Part shown: piece by piece, positions 25,678-34,588 of the stretch
Layout of the letters: every line of letters begins with the position of its first letter
Position numbering within the stretch: position 1 is the first letter of the stretch
Assembly: GCF_030053115.1 (NCBI RefSeq)
Contig: NZ_CP125619.1
Coordinates: 3,607,501 to 3,671,500, forward strand
DNA from: Pseudomonas svalbardensis
GTDB taxonomy: Bacteria; Pseudomonadota; Gammaproteobacteria; Pseudomonadales; Pseudomonadaceae
DNA: 64,000 nucleotides
Reading direction: 5' to 3'
Program-made: the position numbers and the translations under genes
The notes under the pieces: generated by a model
The model's input: only the letters and a program-made list of their open reading frames with translations
Database searches by the model: none
What the model was told of the DNA's origin: nothing

Positions 25678-26163
25678 ATGCAACTCATCACGTTGAAAAT
25701 CGATAAACCGGAAGCGACGAACTTCATTTTGGGTCAGACCCACTTCATCAAGTCCGTCGAGGACATCCACGAAGCGTTGGTCAATGCCGTGCCAGGTATC
25801 CGCTTTGGCGTGGCCTTTTGCGAAGCTTCCGGCAAATGCCTGGTGCGCTGGTCCGGCACCGATACCGCCATGATCGAACTGGCCCGGAGCAATGCCCAAG
25901 CCATCGGCGCAGGCCATAGCTTCATCATTTTCCTCGACGATGGCTTCTATCCCGTAAACGTGTTGAACGCCGTCAAAATGGTTCCAGAGGTGTGCCGAAT
26001 TTTTTGTGCAACGGCCAATCCGACTGAAGTGATTCTCGCCGAGACGGACCAAGGGCGAGCGATTCTGGGCGTGGTGGATGGCTACTGTGCCCGTGGCATT
26101 GAAGGCGAGGAAGACATCCTGTGGCGCAAGAACCTGTTGCGGCAGATCGGCTACAAACTTTGA
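25678..26163 (+). CDS. adenosine-specific kinase (DUF355 family)
   Basis: A 161-residue protein: MQLITLKIDKPEATNFILGQTHFIKSVEDIHEALVNAVPGIRFGVAFCEASG, then LVRWSGTD, GAGHSFIIFLDDGFYPVNVLNAVK and TANPTEVILAETDQGRAILGVVDG. This is the pattern of the archaeal/bacterial family called adenosine-specific kinase. AAAGGAGG precedes the ATG. The gene is intact although truncated genes flank it, and its stop codon abuts the LysR fossil downstream. Confidence 0.85.
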   Translation: MQLITLKIDKPEATNFILGQTHFIKSVEDIHEALVNAVPGIRFGVAFCEASGKCLVRWSGTDTAMIELARSNAQAIGAGHSFIIFLDDGFYPVNVLNAVKMVPEVCRIFCATANPTEVILAETDQGRAILGVVDGYCARGIEGEEDILWRKNLLRQIGYKL

Positions 26164-26884
26164 GCACCTTCCGTTATCTGACGCAGATCGACGAGGTCGA
26201 GCAGCTGATCAGCAGCAGTCGGGCAACCCCTAAAGGCCTGATTCGCGTCAACGCTTCGCTGGGATTCGGTCGGCGCTATATCGGCCCCGCCCTGGGCGCG
26301 TTCTTCGCGCAATACCCGGAGGTGGAAATACAGCTGGAAATCAGCGACCACCCGCTCGACCTGACGACTCACGGGTTTGACCTGGGTATTCGTTTCGGCA
26401 CGCTGCCGGACGCCGCCTTACATGCCCGAAAGATCGCCTCCAATCGCCGTCTGTTATGCGCCTCGCCGCTGTACCTGGAACAACATGGCGTGCCCAACAC
26501 CTGGCGGATTTACAGCAACACAACTACATCTTCCTGCGGCAAAACGAAACGCCCAACGGCGTGTGGCGTTTCACCAACGGTGGGCGCACGCAAAACATCA
26601 AAGTGCGCGGCGCGTTAGGCTGCAACGACGGTGAAGTGGCCCTGAACTGGGCGCTGGAAGGATACGGCATTTTGCTGCGGGCCGAATGGGACATCGCTCG
26701 TTACGTGCGCATTGGTCGCTTGCGCCTGGTGCTGGAGGATCAGACCCCCACCCGCGCCGATGTCTACGCCGTGTATCCGCAACAGTTGCACCTGTCGGCG
26801 CGGGTACGCAGCCTGATCGATTTTCTGGTCGAGCGCTTCAAGCACATCGATCATCTGGAGGAACCGGAATCTACGCACGACTGA
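26163..26884 (+). pseudogene. LysR-family regulator, truncated and frameshifted
   Basis: Two frames together cover an LTTR effector domain: STFRYLTQIDEVEQLISSS...GFDLGIRFGTLPD in the first, and LADLQQHNYIFLRQNETPNGVWRF to the C-terminus in the second. The switch is near 26500, where one base seems lost (NTLADLQQ expected, NTWRIYSN read). The HTH domain is missing: the remnant starts directly at the stop codon of the adenosine-specific kinase gene. No function expected. Confidence 0.82.
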
Positions 26885-27052
26885 ACAGGGTTGGTGGGCG
26901 TCAGCTCACGGAGCTGCCGGTGGTCGTTGCATTTCGCTTGTCACCGGCGTTTGACTAAGCTGAACAAATCGGTACGAACTGAAACCCAAGTGATAGCGGC
27001 CATCAGCGGATCTGGGTGGGTATCAAGACGGTAAATCACAAAGGAGACGACT

Positions 27053-27343
27053 ATGTATGCGGTCATACGAACCTACTCAGGTCCTGGTGCAAAGCAGCTT
27101 TTCGATGTTTTAGAAAAGCAAAAGGCCGACGTCGAAGCTGCCCTCCGGAAAGTGGCTGGCCTGGCAAGCTACACACTGCTACCTCTCAGTGATGGCGGTA
27201 TGTCGGTGACTGTTTGCACGGACAAGGCCGGCACCGATGAGAGCATGAAAGTCGCTCGCGACTGGATTCAGAAAAACGCCTCGCACATCCACGCGAACCC
27301 GCCAGTCGTCACGGAAGGCCCGGTCATTGTGCAGATCAATTAG
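27053..27343 (+). CDS. conserved hypothetical protein, possible dimeric alpha/beta-barrel fold
   Basis: A 96-residue soluble protein (MYAVIRTYSGPGAKQLFDVLEKQKADVEAALRKVAGLASYTLLPLSDGGMSVTVCTDKAGTDES...). The alternating strand-helix-strand pattern with AVIRTYSG first and SYTLLPLSDGGMSVTVC later resembles small ABM-like ferredoxin folds, but I cannot place it in a family. AAAGGAGACGACT before the ATG is a strong ribosome-binding site. Confidence 0.7.
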   Translation: MYAVIRTYSGPGAKQLFDVLEKQKADVEAALRKVAGLASYTLLPLSDGGMSVTVCTDKAGTDESMKVARDWIQKNASHIHANPPVVTEGPVIVQIN

Positions 27344-27541
27344 CGCGCCCCTTGCGTTCGCGTGAACATTTTTACCTGCTTGTGCAGCAGGAATTGGGAA
27401 GGAGTCTAATATTGAAATGCCATAGATCGGTCCACCCCCTATCTGCGAAATGATGCGAGGGACCGTTGGCAGGCAGGCAGGCGGCTTTGGAGCCAATATC
27501 GGACCGGTGCTGGCTAAATAGATTTCAACTTGGAGGGAGCC

Positions 27542-28966
27542 ATGAGCAATCTCATCGCCAGCGGCGAGCCACCTGAAGCCGTCCGCCTCATGGTCAAGGT
27601 TTATGCCTACTTGCTGCTCGCAGGATTTGCGTTTGTTCCGGCCTATCTGATTGGCTACTTGTACGTCTTTCAAGACCCCACCCATATATTCGAGAATCAC
27701 CTGTTCCATATCATTGCGATCACGGCAGCCACCTTGGCGGGCTTGTTTGTTACTTACGTAACGTGGCGCTGCTATCAGTCATCGGGAGATCCGCTGCTGC
27801 GATGGATGACGCTTGGTTTTATCGGTTTTGCACTGATCTACGCATTGCATGGCGCGTTCACCGGGCAAGCGCACCACAATATCTGGCTCTTCCTGCTTTA
27901 TGGACCGGCCTCCCGACTGGTCATGTCGATTCTGCTGTTAGTCGGAATGCTGTCGTACCACCGCCCACCCGATGCAGCGGACCAACGAATGAAGGCCCGC
28001 CCGTGGTTGACCTGGATAGGACTGTTCCTGCTGGTTGACGTGGCAGTGGCGTACGTCGCGAATTCACCGATCGCCGGCAATCTCGCGGTGCGCCTCTCGA
28101 TGGAAAGTGGTGCCCTCATTCTTTCCACATTGACCGTGGCAATACTCCTGCTGCGCCGTATCCGTTCGCCGTTGATGATGATTTTTGTCATCTCGGTCAC
28201 CGCGTTCGCGCTGTCATCGCTTGCCTTCATCCTTGCACGTCCGTGGAACCACATGTGGTGGCTCGCTCATGCGATCTTCGCCGGTGGATTCTTCATGTTG
28301 AGCTATGGAGTCGTGCAAGCGTTTCTCACCACGCGGTCGTTCTCGAAGATTTACAGCCAAGAGGAGTTGATGGTGCGTCTTGCCGAAGCGATGGCGTATA
28401 CCGAGAGCGCCCTGCAGGAACTCCAGCGCACCAATCAAGAGCTCGGGCACCTTGCGGCGACCGATCCACTGACTGGCGCTGATAATCGGCGTCGGTTCAT
28501 GGAGCGGGTCGAAGTCGAAATGGGCCGGACCAAGCGCGGCGGTGAGCCGTTCTCCGTGTTGGCACTCGATCTGGATAATTTCAAGTCCATCAACGATCGC
28601 TTCGGGCATCAGGTTGGCGACGACATCCTGAAAGATTTCGTGGAGAAATGCCTCGATTCGATCCGGCCGTATGACGGCGTAGCCCGAGTGGGCGGGGAAG
28701 AGTTCATGATTCTGCTACCTCAGACTTCACTTGAAGGCGCGCACGTAATCGCCGAGCGTCTGCGAAACACCGTTGCAAGTAATTCTTTTCATGGCCTGCA
28801 GCGGTTAACCGTGGTCACAGTGAGCATCGGCGTATCGCAATCCGGCCGCGACGGCGACACCATCGAGGCCATTCTGCGTACAGCTGATCAACGCCTGTAT
28901 CACGCTAAACACGAAGGCCGTAACCGTGTGGTCACTACCATCAAGACCAGCCTCCAATCGCTGTGA
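27542..28966 (+). CDS. membrane-bound diguanylate cyclase
   Basis: A 474-residue protein. Residues ~15-265 hold seven or so membrane helices of a MASE-like sensor region (AGFAFVPAYLIGYLY, HIIAITAATLAGLFVTYVTW, SRLVMSILLLVGML and others). A short coiled linker (ESALQELQRTNQELGHLAATDPLTGADNRR) joins it to a GGDEF domain. GGEEF is at 384-388 and the I-site RPYD at 375-378, so active and feedback-inhibited c-di-GMP synthesis is expected. GGAGGGAG five bases upstream sets the start at MSNLIASG. Confidence 0.92.
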   Translation: MSNLIASGEPPEAVRLMVKVYAYLLLAGFAFVPAYLIGYLYVFQDPTHIFENHLFHIIAITAATLAGLFVTYVTWRCYQSSGDPLLRWMTLGFIGFALIYALHGAFTGQAHHNIWLFLLYGPASRLVMSILLLVGMLSYHRPPDAADQRMKARPWLTWIGLFLLVDVAVAYVANSPIAGNLAVRLSMESGALILSTLTVAILLLRRIRSPLMMIFVISVTAFALSSLAFILARPWNHMWWLAHAIFAGGFFMLSYGVVQAFLTTRSFSKIYSQEELMVRLAEAMAYTESALQELQRTNQELGHLAATDPLTGADNRRRFMERVEVEMGRTKRGGEPFSVLALDLDNFKSINDRFGHQVGDDILKDFVEKCLDSIRPYDGVARVGGEEFMILLPQTSLEGAHVIAERLRNTVASNSFHGLQRLTVVTVSIGVSQSGRDGDTIEAILRTADQRLYHAKHEGRNRVVTTIKTSLQSL

Positions 28967-29325
28967 AAGCGTCGGCACCGATACCCGGCTTTGCGCCACA
29001 GCATTGGGCGTTATTCGATCTCCGCATTCGGAGCGTTCCTTTCACGACGTACAGGCTGCGCCTGGCTTCGACCGACTATGCGATCTGCTGAGCATCAACC
29101 CGGCACATTGTGAGCAAGTCAGGCGCAATGGTGGTTATTTAGCTGTCCGGCACCAGGGCACGCATATCGGGTGCCTGGGCTAATAAAAGGGCCACTTTGG
29201 GCAAGGGGTGTTGATCGGTTGTTGCCCATCGCGACAGGCAGCAATCGGCCAAAAGCTGCCTGTCGTGAGGGCCTGCAATCGACCACGTAGACGGACCTGC
29301 CGTCATATCGGTAGTAACTGAGTTG
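28967..29325. other. 359-base gap with a hairpin repeat
   Basis: No gene is supported. A perfect 11-bp inverted repeat, CGACAGGCAGC-N12-GCTGCCTGTCG, lies at 29232-29265 and resembles a dispersed Pseudomonas repeat. Part of 28976-29090 reads like decayed coding sequence but is interrupted by stops. Confidence 0.5.
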
Positions 29326-30573
29326 CTATCGAGCCTGAATTTTTGCCTGGATCACCCACAACCCCAGAAAAGCCAGCACAGCAAAGCCCCCTCCCATCAA
29401 GAAGGTAGCCTGGTAGCCTACCGTATCCCACAGCGCCCCCGCGATGACACTAGCCATCAGCAAGGCCAACCCAGTCAACAAATTGAACATGCCAAATGCC
29501 GTCCCACGCAGTTCAGCCGGCGCGCAATCGGCGATCAGGGCGGCGAATATCCCTTGGGTAAACCCCATGTGCAGCCCCCATAGAACGACGCCTGCGACCA
29601 GGCCACCGATGCCCGGCGCGAACGCCAGCGTCAGATCGGCAGCAATCAGCAATATCAGACCTGCACCGAGCACCGTCACGCGGCTGACACGATCCGACAA
29701 TGCCCCGGCGGGATAGGCTGACAGCGAGTACGCCACTCCCATCAGGACAAGCACCGCGGGTGCCCACATCGGCGCCAGCCCAACGGTCTGGCCGCGCAGG
29801 ATCAGAAAGGCTTCACTGAAGCGCGCCAGGGTGAACACCGCAGCGACACCCACCACCCACCAGTAACCAGCGCCCAGTCGGGCTAATTCCCGCCGGCTCA
29901 AAGGCGCACGCACCCGGTGCGTCCCTTCCACTTGTTTGGGCTCATGAACGAACACCAGCAGCACCGCGACGGCGAGGAAGGCCGGGATGACGGCCACCCA
30001 GAACACAGTCTGGAAGTGGTTCGCGGTTAGCCACATCAATCCGATCGCCAGCAACGGTCCCAGGAACGCACCCACGGTATCCAGAGTTTGCCGCAGGCCG
30101 AAAGCTGCCCCCCGTATCTCGGGCGGCGTGATGTCGGCTACCAACGCATCGCGCGGGGCGCCGCGAATACCTTTGCCAATGCGGTCGATAAAGCGAGCCC
30201 CGATCAGCCAGTCCAGCGAGCCCGCCAAAGGAAAGATCGGCTTGGACAGTGCCCCCAGTCCATAACCCAGCGCCGCGAGCAGTTTGCGCTTGCCCAATCG
30301 ATCACTGAGCGCCCCGGAGAATACCTTGGTGATCGAGGCCGTAGCCTCGGCTATCCCTTCGATGAGCCCCACCGCCAGGACGGAGGTACCCAGTACTGTC
30401 ACCATGTAGAGCGGCAGCAATGCATGGATCATCTCTGAGGAGATGTCCATCAGCATCGAGACGAAGCCTAGCGCCCAGATACCGCCAGGCATGGTGCGCC
30501 AGGCATTCCCGGTTGAGGTCTTCTGGATTGGCGCAGTAGTTGAAACATCGCCCGGCTTGTCAGTGGTTTTCAT
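29326..30573 (-). CDS. MFS transporter paired with ChrB-domain gene
   Basis: A 415-residue carrier with ~12 helices. MFS motif A appears as GALSDRLGKRK in the N-half and GALSDRVSRV in the C-half; RFIDRIGKGIRGAPRDALVAD is a distinctive cytosolic loop. The gene overlaps the end of the ChrB-domain gene by 14 bases, so translation is probably coupled; GAGG six bases upstream supports MKTTDKPGD as start. The substrate is unknown; context suggests export of chromate or another toxic compound, although it is unrelated to ChrA. Confidence 0.87.
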   Translation of the reverse strand: MKTTDKPGDVSTTAPIQKTSTGNAWRTMPGGIWALGFVSMLMDISSEMIHALLPLYMVTVLGTSVLAVGLIEGIAEATASITKVFSGALSDRLGKRKLLAALGYGLGALSKPIFPLAGSLDWLIGARFIDRIGKGIRGAPRDALVADITPPEIRGAAFGLRQTLDTVGAFLGPLLAIGLMWLTANHFQTVFWVAVIPAFLAVAVLLVFVHEPKQVEGTHRVRAPLSRRELARLGAGYWWVVGVAAVFTLARFSEAFLILRGQTVGLAPMWAPAVLVLMGVAYSLSAYPAGALSDRVSRVTVLGAGLILLIAADLTLAFAPGIGGLVAGVVLWGLHMGFTQGIFAALIADCAPAELRGTAFGMFNLLTGLALLMASVIAGALWDTVGYQATFLMGGGFAVLAFLGLWVIQAKIQAR

Positions 30574-31102
30574 CATGAGCCTCGAAAACCTGTTTGGCAT
30601 AGGCATCCAAAATCGCCTCGCACTCCTGCAACCGCGTCGCCGCTACCTCGGCCAGTTGCGCTCCATAGAAATCGAGCTTGCGGATCTTTTCGAGCCAGCG
30701 TTGCAATTTCTTTAGGTCGGAATCCTCTTCCTCCAGTTCCGCGTAAGTGAACTTCTGGATCGCCACTTCGTGGGCGATCTCGGCCTCGAAGTCCGCGCAG
30801 CGGCCGAGGAACTCACGATACTGGTCGTCCCGATCAGCTTTGAAACGAGCGATGACTTTATCTTCCTGAGCACGGTCCAGCGCCACAGTCTCCAGGATCA
30901 CACAATCGCCAGCCATGCCGGCGATGTCGTTTTCAATCATCTTCAGTCGGCGAATATGGTCATCGGTCTTGGGCAACAGGCACACCCCGCTTTGCAAGTA
31001 CACGGCCCCCATGGCTTTTAGGCGGCGCCATAAGGCTATGCGTTTGGTGGTCGGCTCTGCGGGGACTTTGTAGGTGATCAATAGCCAGTTTGTTGCGCTC
31101 AT
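30560..31102 (-). CDS. chrB: ChrB N-terminal-domain protein
   Basis: A 180-residue cytosolic protein: MSATNWLLITYKVPAEPTTKRIALWRRLKAMGAVYLQSGVCLLPK followed by a long helical region. This is the pattern of the N-terminal domain of ChrB, the chromate-sensing regulator/processing protein of chrBA operons. The C-terminal ChrB domain is absent (full ChrB is ~300 residues) and no chrA follows; an MFS gene takes its place. Assignment to chromate is therefore tentative. Confidence 0.72.
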   Translation of the reverse strand: MSATNWLLITYKVPAEPTTKRIALWRRLKAMGAVYLQSGVCLLPKTDDHIRRLKMIENDIAGMAGDCVILETVALDRAQEDKVIARFKADRDDQYREFLGRCADFEAEIAHEVAIQKFTYAELEEEDSDLKKLQRWLEKIRKLDFYGAQLAEVAATRLQECEAILDAYAKQVFEAHDENH

Positions 31103-31535
31103 AGAGACTCATAAAATGTAACGATGGTTACATCCTAGCCGAACTGAATCTAGAAAACCAAACAGTGATCAACTGAGGCGTCAGAGGTACACACCCTGGT
31201 CATCAGTTCTATTGATCGAACATCCGGGATGGTTGCATGAGTCGCAGTGGAGAAGGTTAGGGCCGTTCGCGGTTGGCCGTTTTCTTGACCGAATCTACAC
31301 ATTTCAACCATTCGCCAACGCCTGCAATTGGGCCGATTGCAACCGGTCGCGGATGGCCGGAGTCGGCGAGGAGCGACCGGCAGACAAGCCGCTGGCATGT
31401 CGGCATACGCTGTTTGATTTGAGCTTTTGGCGGCAACCGATGGCGATACCTACCGGGATACCTCAACGCGCGCCCTCAAACAATTCGCCCCAGTCGCTGA
31501 GGCGCTCTTTACGAGTCATTTAATAGCGAATCCAT
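31103..31535. other. 433-base gap without an identifiable gene
   Basis: No frame here has a start signal or family pattern. Segments such as GCAATTGGGCCGATTGCAACCGGTCGC (around 31322) look like short inverted, repeat-derived sequence similar in style to 29232-29265. Confidence 0.4.
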
Positions 31536-32435
31536 TCACTGATCCGCAGACCCCGTAACGGCGAAAATGTTGCAGGGCACTTGATACAGAACATGCTCTG
31601 TCGTACTGCCCACCCATTTGCCCAGTCCCTTGCGATGCGCGTTTCCCATGACGATCACATCGGCCCGGTGATGCGCTGCAAAGTCGGCCAGCGCTTTGCC
31701 AGGTGGCCCTTCAACGAAGTGTTGTCGCTCAGTGGGCACACCATAGTGGTCAGCCAATGCGATAAATGACTTTTGCAGTGACTTGCGCACTTCGCTGCTG
31801 AAACCTGGCATCGTCACTGCACCAGCGCCTGCGTCGGATATATGTGTCTGCGATAGATCGTAGGCATGCAGCAGATGCAGTTCCGCGCTGCATTGCATTG
31901 ACAATCCGTTCGCCGCCTGGATGATGCGGTCGTTGATGCCAGCGATCTGAGTCTCAGGTTGTGACGGATCGACTGCCGCCACTACCACCCGCGGAAGTGG
32001 ACACCTGATTTCGCTGACCAGATGCACAGCCACCGGACATTCACGCAACAGGTGCCAATCCAGAGGCGTAATGAAAACGCGTTTGAGCGCTGACTCGTGT
32101 TGCACGTCCTTGATAACCAGATCCGGCTGCATTTCTGCCACATGCCGAAGTATTTCTTGCAGCGCGGTTCGCGTAACAAGCACTTCGGTACTCACCATGA
32201 CCCCGCGCTCGCGTATTAGATCGGCCTCATCCTTCAACCATTTTTCGTTCTCTTGCTGACAGGCCTCACGAAAACGTGCACCAGCGCTCAAACCCAAGAG
32301 GTTGTAGTCTTCGATAAACACCGTGATGTGCAGCGCTGCGCCAGTGGCTTCGGCAATGGCGACCGCTCGCTCCAACGCCGGTGTGTGACGCATGCCTGGA
32401 CCGGCTATCAGAAAGAGTCGTTGATATTGGCTCAT
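31536..32435 (-). CDS. tandem universal stress protein (UspE-like)
   Basis: A 299-residue protein with two Usp domains (residues ~4-145 and ~150-295). The second domain carries the ATP-binding motif VMGNAHRKGLGKWVGSTTEHVL (G-2x-G-9x-G-S/T); the first lacks it (VIKDVQHESALKRVFITPLDWHLL), as in UspE, where one domain is degenerate. Such proteins are induced by anoxia, starvation or stationary phase in pseudomonads. GGAGGTG seven bases before the ATG. Confidence 0.9.
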   Translation of the reverse strand: MSQYQRLFLIAGPGMRHTPALERAVAIAEATGAALHITVFIEDYNLLGLSAGARFREACQQENEKWLKDEADLIRERGVMVSTEVLVTRTALQEILRHVAEMQPDLVIKDVQHESALKRVFITPLDWHLLRECPVAVHLVSEIRCPLPRVVVAAVDPSQPETQIAGINDRIIQAANGLSMQCSAELHLLHAYDLSQTHISDAGAGAVTMPGFSSEVRKSLQKSFIALADHYGVPTERQHFVEGPPGKALADFAAHHRADVIVMGNAHRKGLGKWVGSTTEHVLYQVPCNIFAVTGSADQ

Positions 32436-32612
32436 GTAACACCTCCAAACGTTCCGGGATATCTAGCTCCCCCAGCGCTCTCGCCTGTCACACCACCGAC
32501 GATTTACTATCGCCTCAACTATCTGGATCGACACTATCAATATACGCCTGGATTCCCGAGTTTGGAGCCATAGGCTTTGAGGATGGCGTAGACCTCGCTC
32601 ATGCGATCGTCC

Positions 32613-33233
32613 CTACTTCGCCGACCCACCACGCGGCTTATAAAAAAGAAACATCAAGGTCTCTGTGGTCTTGATGTATTTCCTGGCCCAAACGGGTTTC
32701 ACATTCCGGTCGTGGAAATACATCGCGCCGCGGGTTCGGTCGTTCAGTTGCTTGTTGAGCGCCTTGCGCGCGATTTCCTTGGCCATCGCGTATTGGGTTT
32801 CTTCCTGGACCTGATCCGAGCGTCCATCACACCACCACGAAAACTGACAATTCCTGGTTTCAGAACCCTGCTTGACCACGGCGCATACCGTGTCCGGAAA
32901 GCCCCCATGGCCCAGGCGGTTCATGACGACGCTGGCGACGGCTTCCATGTCGGCGGACGATTTGCCTTTGGCTTCCCAATAGATGGAGCGGGCCAGACAG
33001 GTGATTGCATCGTCCAGCGGCGACGCACCGGCGGGATCGACTGCCTGAACTTCGGAGGTGGTGATGGCTTCTGACCTGGGCACCGGTACATCGGAGCCCA
33101 TCTCCGCAGCTTTATGCTCAAGGACCTCGGCCTTGTCCTCAGCCACTTCCTTTTTTTGCTCTTGCTCAGACGCAGTGGCCTGGCCAGCGAGAAGAGTTAT
33201 TGCCAAGCAGGTGGCTATCCAGATAACTCGCAT
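32613..33233 (-). CDS. SleB-like cell wall hydrolase, secreted
   Basis: A 206-residue protein with signal peptide (MRVIWIATCLAITLLAGQATA), an acidic Glu/Lys-rich linker (~20-65), and a Hydrolase_2/SleB catalytic domain: CLARSIYWEAKG, ADMEAVASVVMNR, FPDTVCAVVKQ, QFSWWCDGRSD. The Glu in YWEAKG is the expected catalytic residue. In non-sporulating bacteria these are peptidoglycan hydrolases of unknown cell-cycle role. AGAAGGG precedes the chosen ATG. Confidence 0.88.
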   Translation of the reverse strand: MRVIWIATCLAITLLAGQATASEQEQKKEVAEDKAEVLEHKAAEMGSDVPVPRSEAITTSEVQAVDPAGASPLDDAITCLARSIYWEAKGKSSADMEAVASVVMNRLGHGGFPDTVCAVVKQGSETRNCQFSWWCDGRSDQVQEETQYAMAKEIARKALNKQLNDRTRGAMYFHDRNVKPVWARKYIKTTETLMFLFYKPRGGSAK

Positions 33234-33409
33234 GATCGACCCTTCTGGCGGAATCGGGAGCACGCCGCGCTGGCGACTTTGCTTGATTGTAGTTGCCAAA
33301 ATTCATTCCAACAGACGAACAAAAAAAACAGTCTTGGGGCGTGAAAAGTCATTGCACTCGCGGGGGTGAAATCGCGCATCATGGGCGCAGTCAGCTCAAG
33401 GGGATTTCC

Positions 33410-34261
33410 ATGCGCTTCAAATCATCTGCTATGCGTCTTGCCACGTTGTCACTGGGGATGTTGTTCGCCGTGAATGCGTTGGCGGCCGACGAAAAACAAC
33501 TGATTGATTCGATCAACCTCTACCGCAGCCAGGTGCAGCGCTGCGCGGGTCAGGTATCGCAGGAACTGCCACCGCTGGCCGGCGACCCACGTTTGGCGCT
33601 GAACGCCAACAGCGTCGGCAATCTGCAGCAGGCAATGGCCAGCGCGGGTTATCCGATGAAGAATGTACAGGCGATCAGCCTGTCCGGGCCGCGCGATGCG
33701 CCGTCGGCGATGAAAGCCATTCAGGAAAGCTTTTGCCAGATCGTGCTGGACCCGCAATTCGTCGATGTCGGCGTCAGCCACCAGGACCACGAGTGGCGCA
33801 TCGTGCTGGCTCGGCCACTGCTGAGCGCTCGCCTGGGCGACTGGCAGGCGGAAGGTCAGAAGCTGTTGGCCGAACTCAACATCGCACGCAGTCAGCCGCG
33901 CCAGTGCGGCACGCAATCCTTTGCCGCCACCACGCCACTGGCCTGGAACGCCACGCTGGCGACGGCGGCCGAGGAGCACGCACGGTCGATGGCCAACAAC
34001 AATTACTTCGATCACAAGGACCGCGATGGCCGCATGCCGGGTGACCGGGCTGAATTGGCAGGTTATGGCGGCGGGCAGGTCGGCGAGACCATCGCTGCCG
34101 GACAAGACACCGTGCGCAAGGTGGTAGATGGCTGGGTGTCCAGCGCCGGTCACTGCGCGAACCTGATGAACCCGCAGTACCGGGAGTTGGGCGCGGCCTA
34201 TGCGGTTGATCCGAAGAGTGATCCGGGGATTTACTGGACGGCGATGTTCGGGGCGCAGTGA
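33410..34261 (+). CDS. CAP (SCP/PR-1) domain secreted protein
   Basis: A 283-residue protein with signal peptide (MRFKSSAMRLATLSLGMLFAVNALA). The C-terminal CAP domain lies at ~150-283: LLAELNIARSQPRQCG, LAWNATLATAAEEHARSMANNNYFDHKDRDGRMPGDRAELAGY, VGETIAAG, VDGWVSSAGHCANLMNPQYRELGAAY. The N-terminal ~125 residues look like a degenerate second copy (LIDSINLYRSQVQRCAGQ...). Function of bacterial CAP proteins is mostly unknown. GGGG precedes the ATG at 33410. Confidence 0.87.
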   Translation: MRFKSSAMRLATLSLGMLFAVNALAADEKQLIDSINLYRSQVQRCAGQVSQELPPLAGDPRLALNANSVGNLQQAMASAGYPMKNVQAISLSGPRDAPSAMKAIQESFCQIVLDPQFVDVGVSHQDHEWRIVLARPLLSARLGDWQAEGQKLLAELNIARSQPRQCGTQSFAATTPLAWNATLATAAEEHARSMANNNYFDHKDRDGRMPGDRAELAGYGGGQVGETIAAGQDTVRKVVDGWVSSAGHCANLMNPQYRELGAAYAVDPKSDPGIYWTAMFGAQ

Positions 34262-34280
34262 GTTCGGGACGATTGATAGA

Positions 34281-34322
34281 AAAAAACCCGGAGCCCTGTC
34301 ATGGGGCTCCGGGTTTCTTTTT
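34281..34322 (+). terminator. rho-independent terminator after CAP gene
   Basis: AAACCCGGAGCCC-TGTCAT-GGGGCTCCGGGTTTCTTTTT: 13-bp stem with T-rich tail. Confidence 0.93.
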
Positions 34323-34385
34323 GTGGCGATCGTCAGTGGGTACTCATCCCGGCCGCCTGCATCAACAATCGCAATGCCCCCGCCA

Positions 34386-34475
34386 CTAATGGTAGCCATC
34401 ACCGATCCTCACTTTTCCGCGGAACACGTAGTAGCTCCAGCAGGTGTACATCAGGATTATCGGCCAGGAGCTGTG
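34386..34475 (-). pseudogene. fossil of the C-terminus of cytochrome bd oxidase subunit II (CydB/CioB)
   Basis: On the minus strand, 34386-34475 reads WHSSWPIILMYTCWSYYVF, then RGKVRIGDGYH and a stop: the last transmembrane helix and the terminal (F/W)RGKV...GYH typical of CydB-type subunits. An in-frame stop lies just before it and the rest of the gene is missing. No cydA is in the window. A deletion or rearrangement scar is the simplest reading. Confidence 0.6.
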
Positions 34476-34588
34476 CCATCCGGATCAGGCGATCGAGGAC
34501 TTTGACGAGATCGCCTTTTTCCCGCCGGTGACCGGGGGCTGAAGCATGACGGTTCGACATCGGCCAACGGGTGAAAACCCAACGCGTT

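Noticed and set aside
28976..29183. Short plus-strand frame after the membrane diguanylate cyclase
   Set aside because: Stops in all homologous-looking frames and no start signal; at most decayed sequence.
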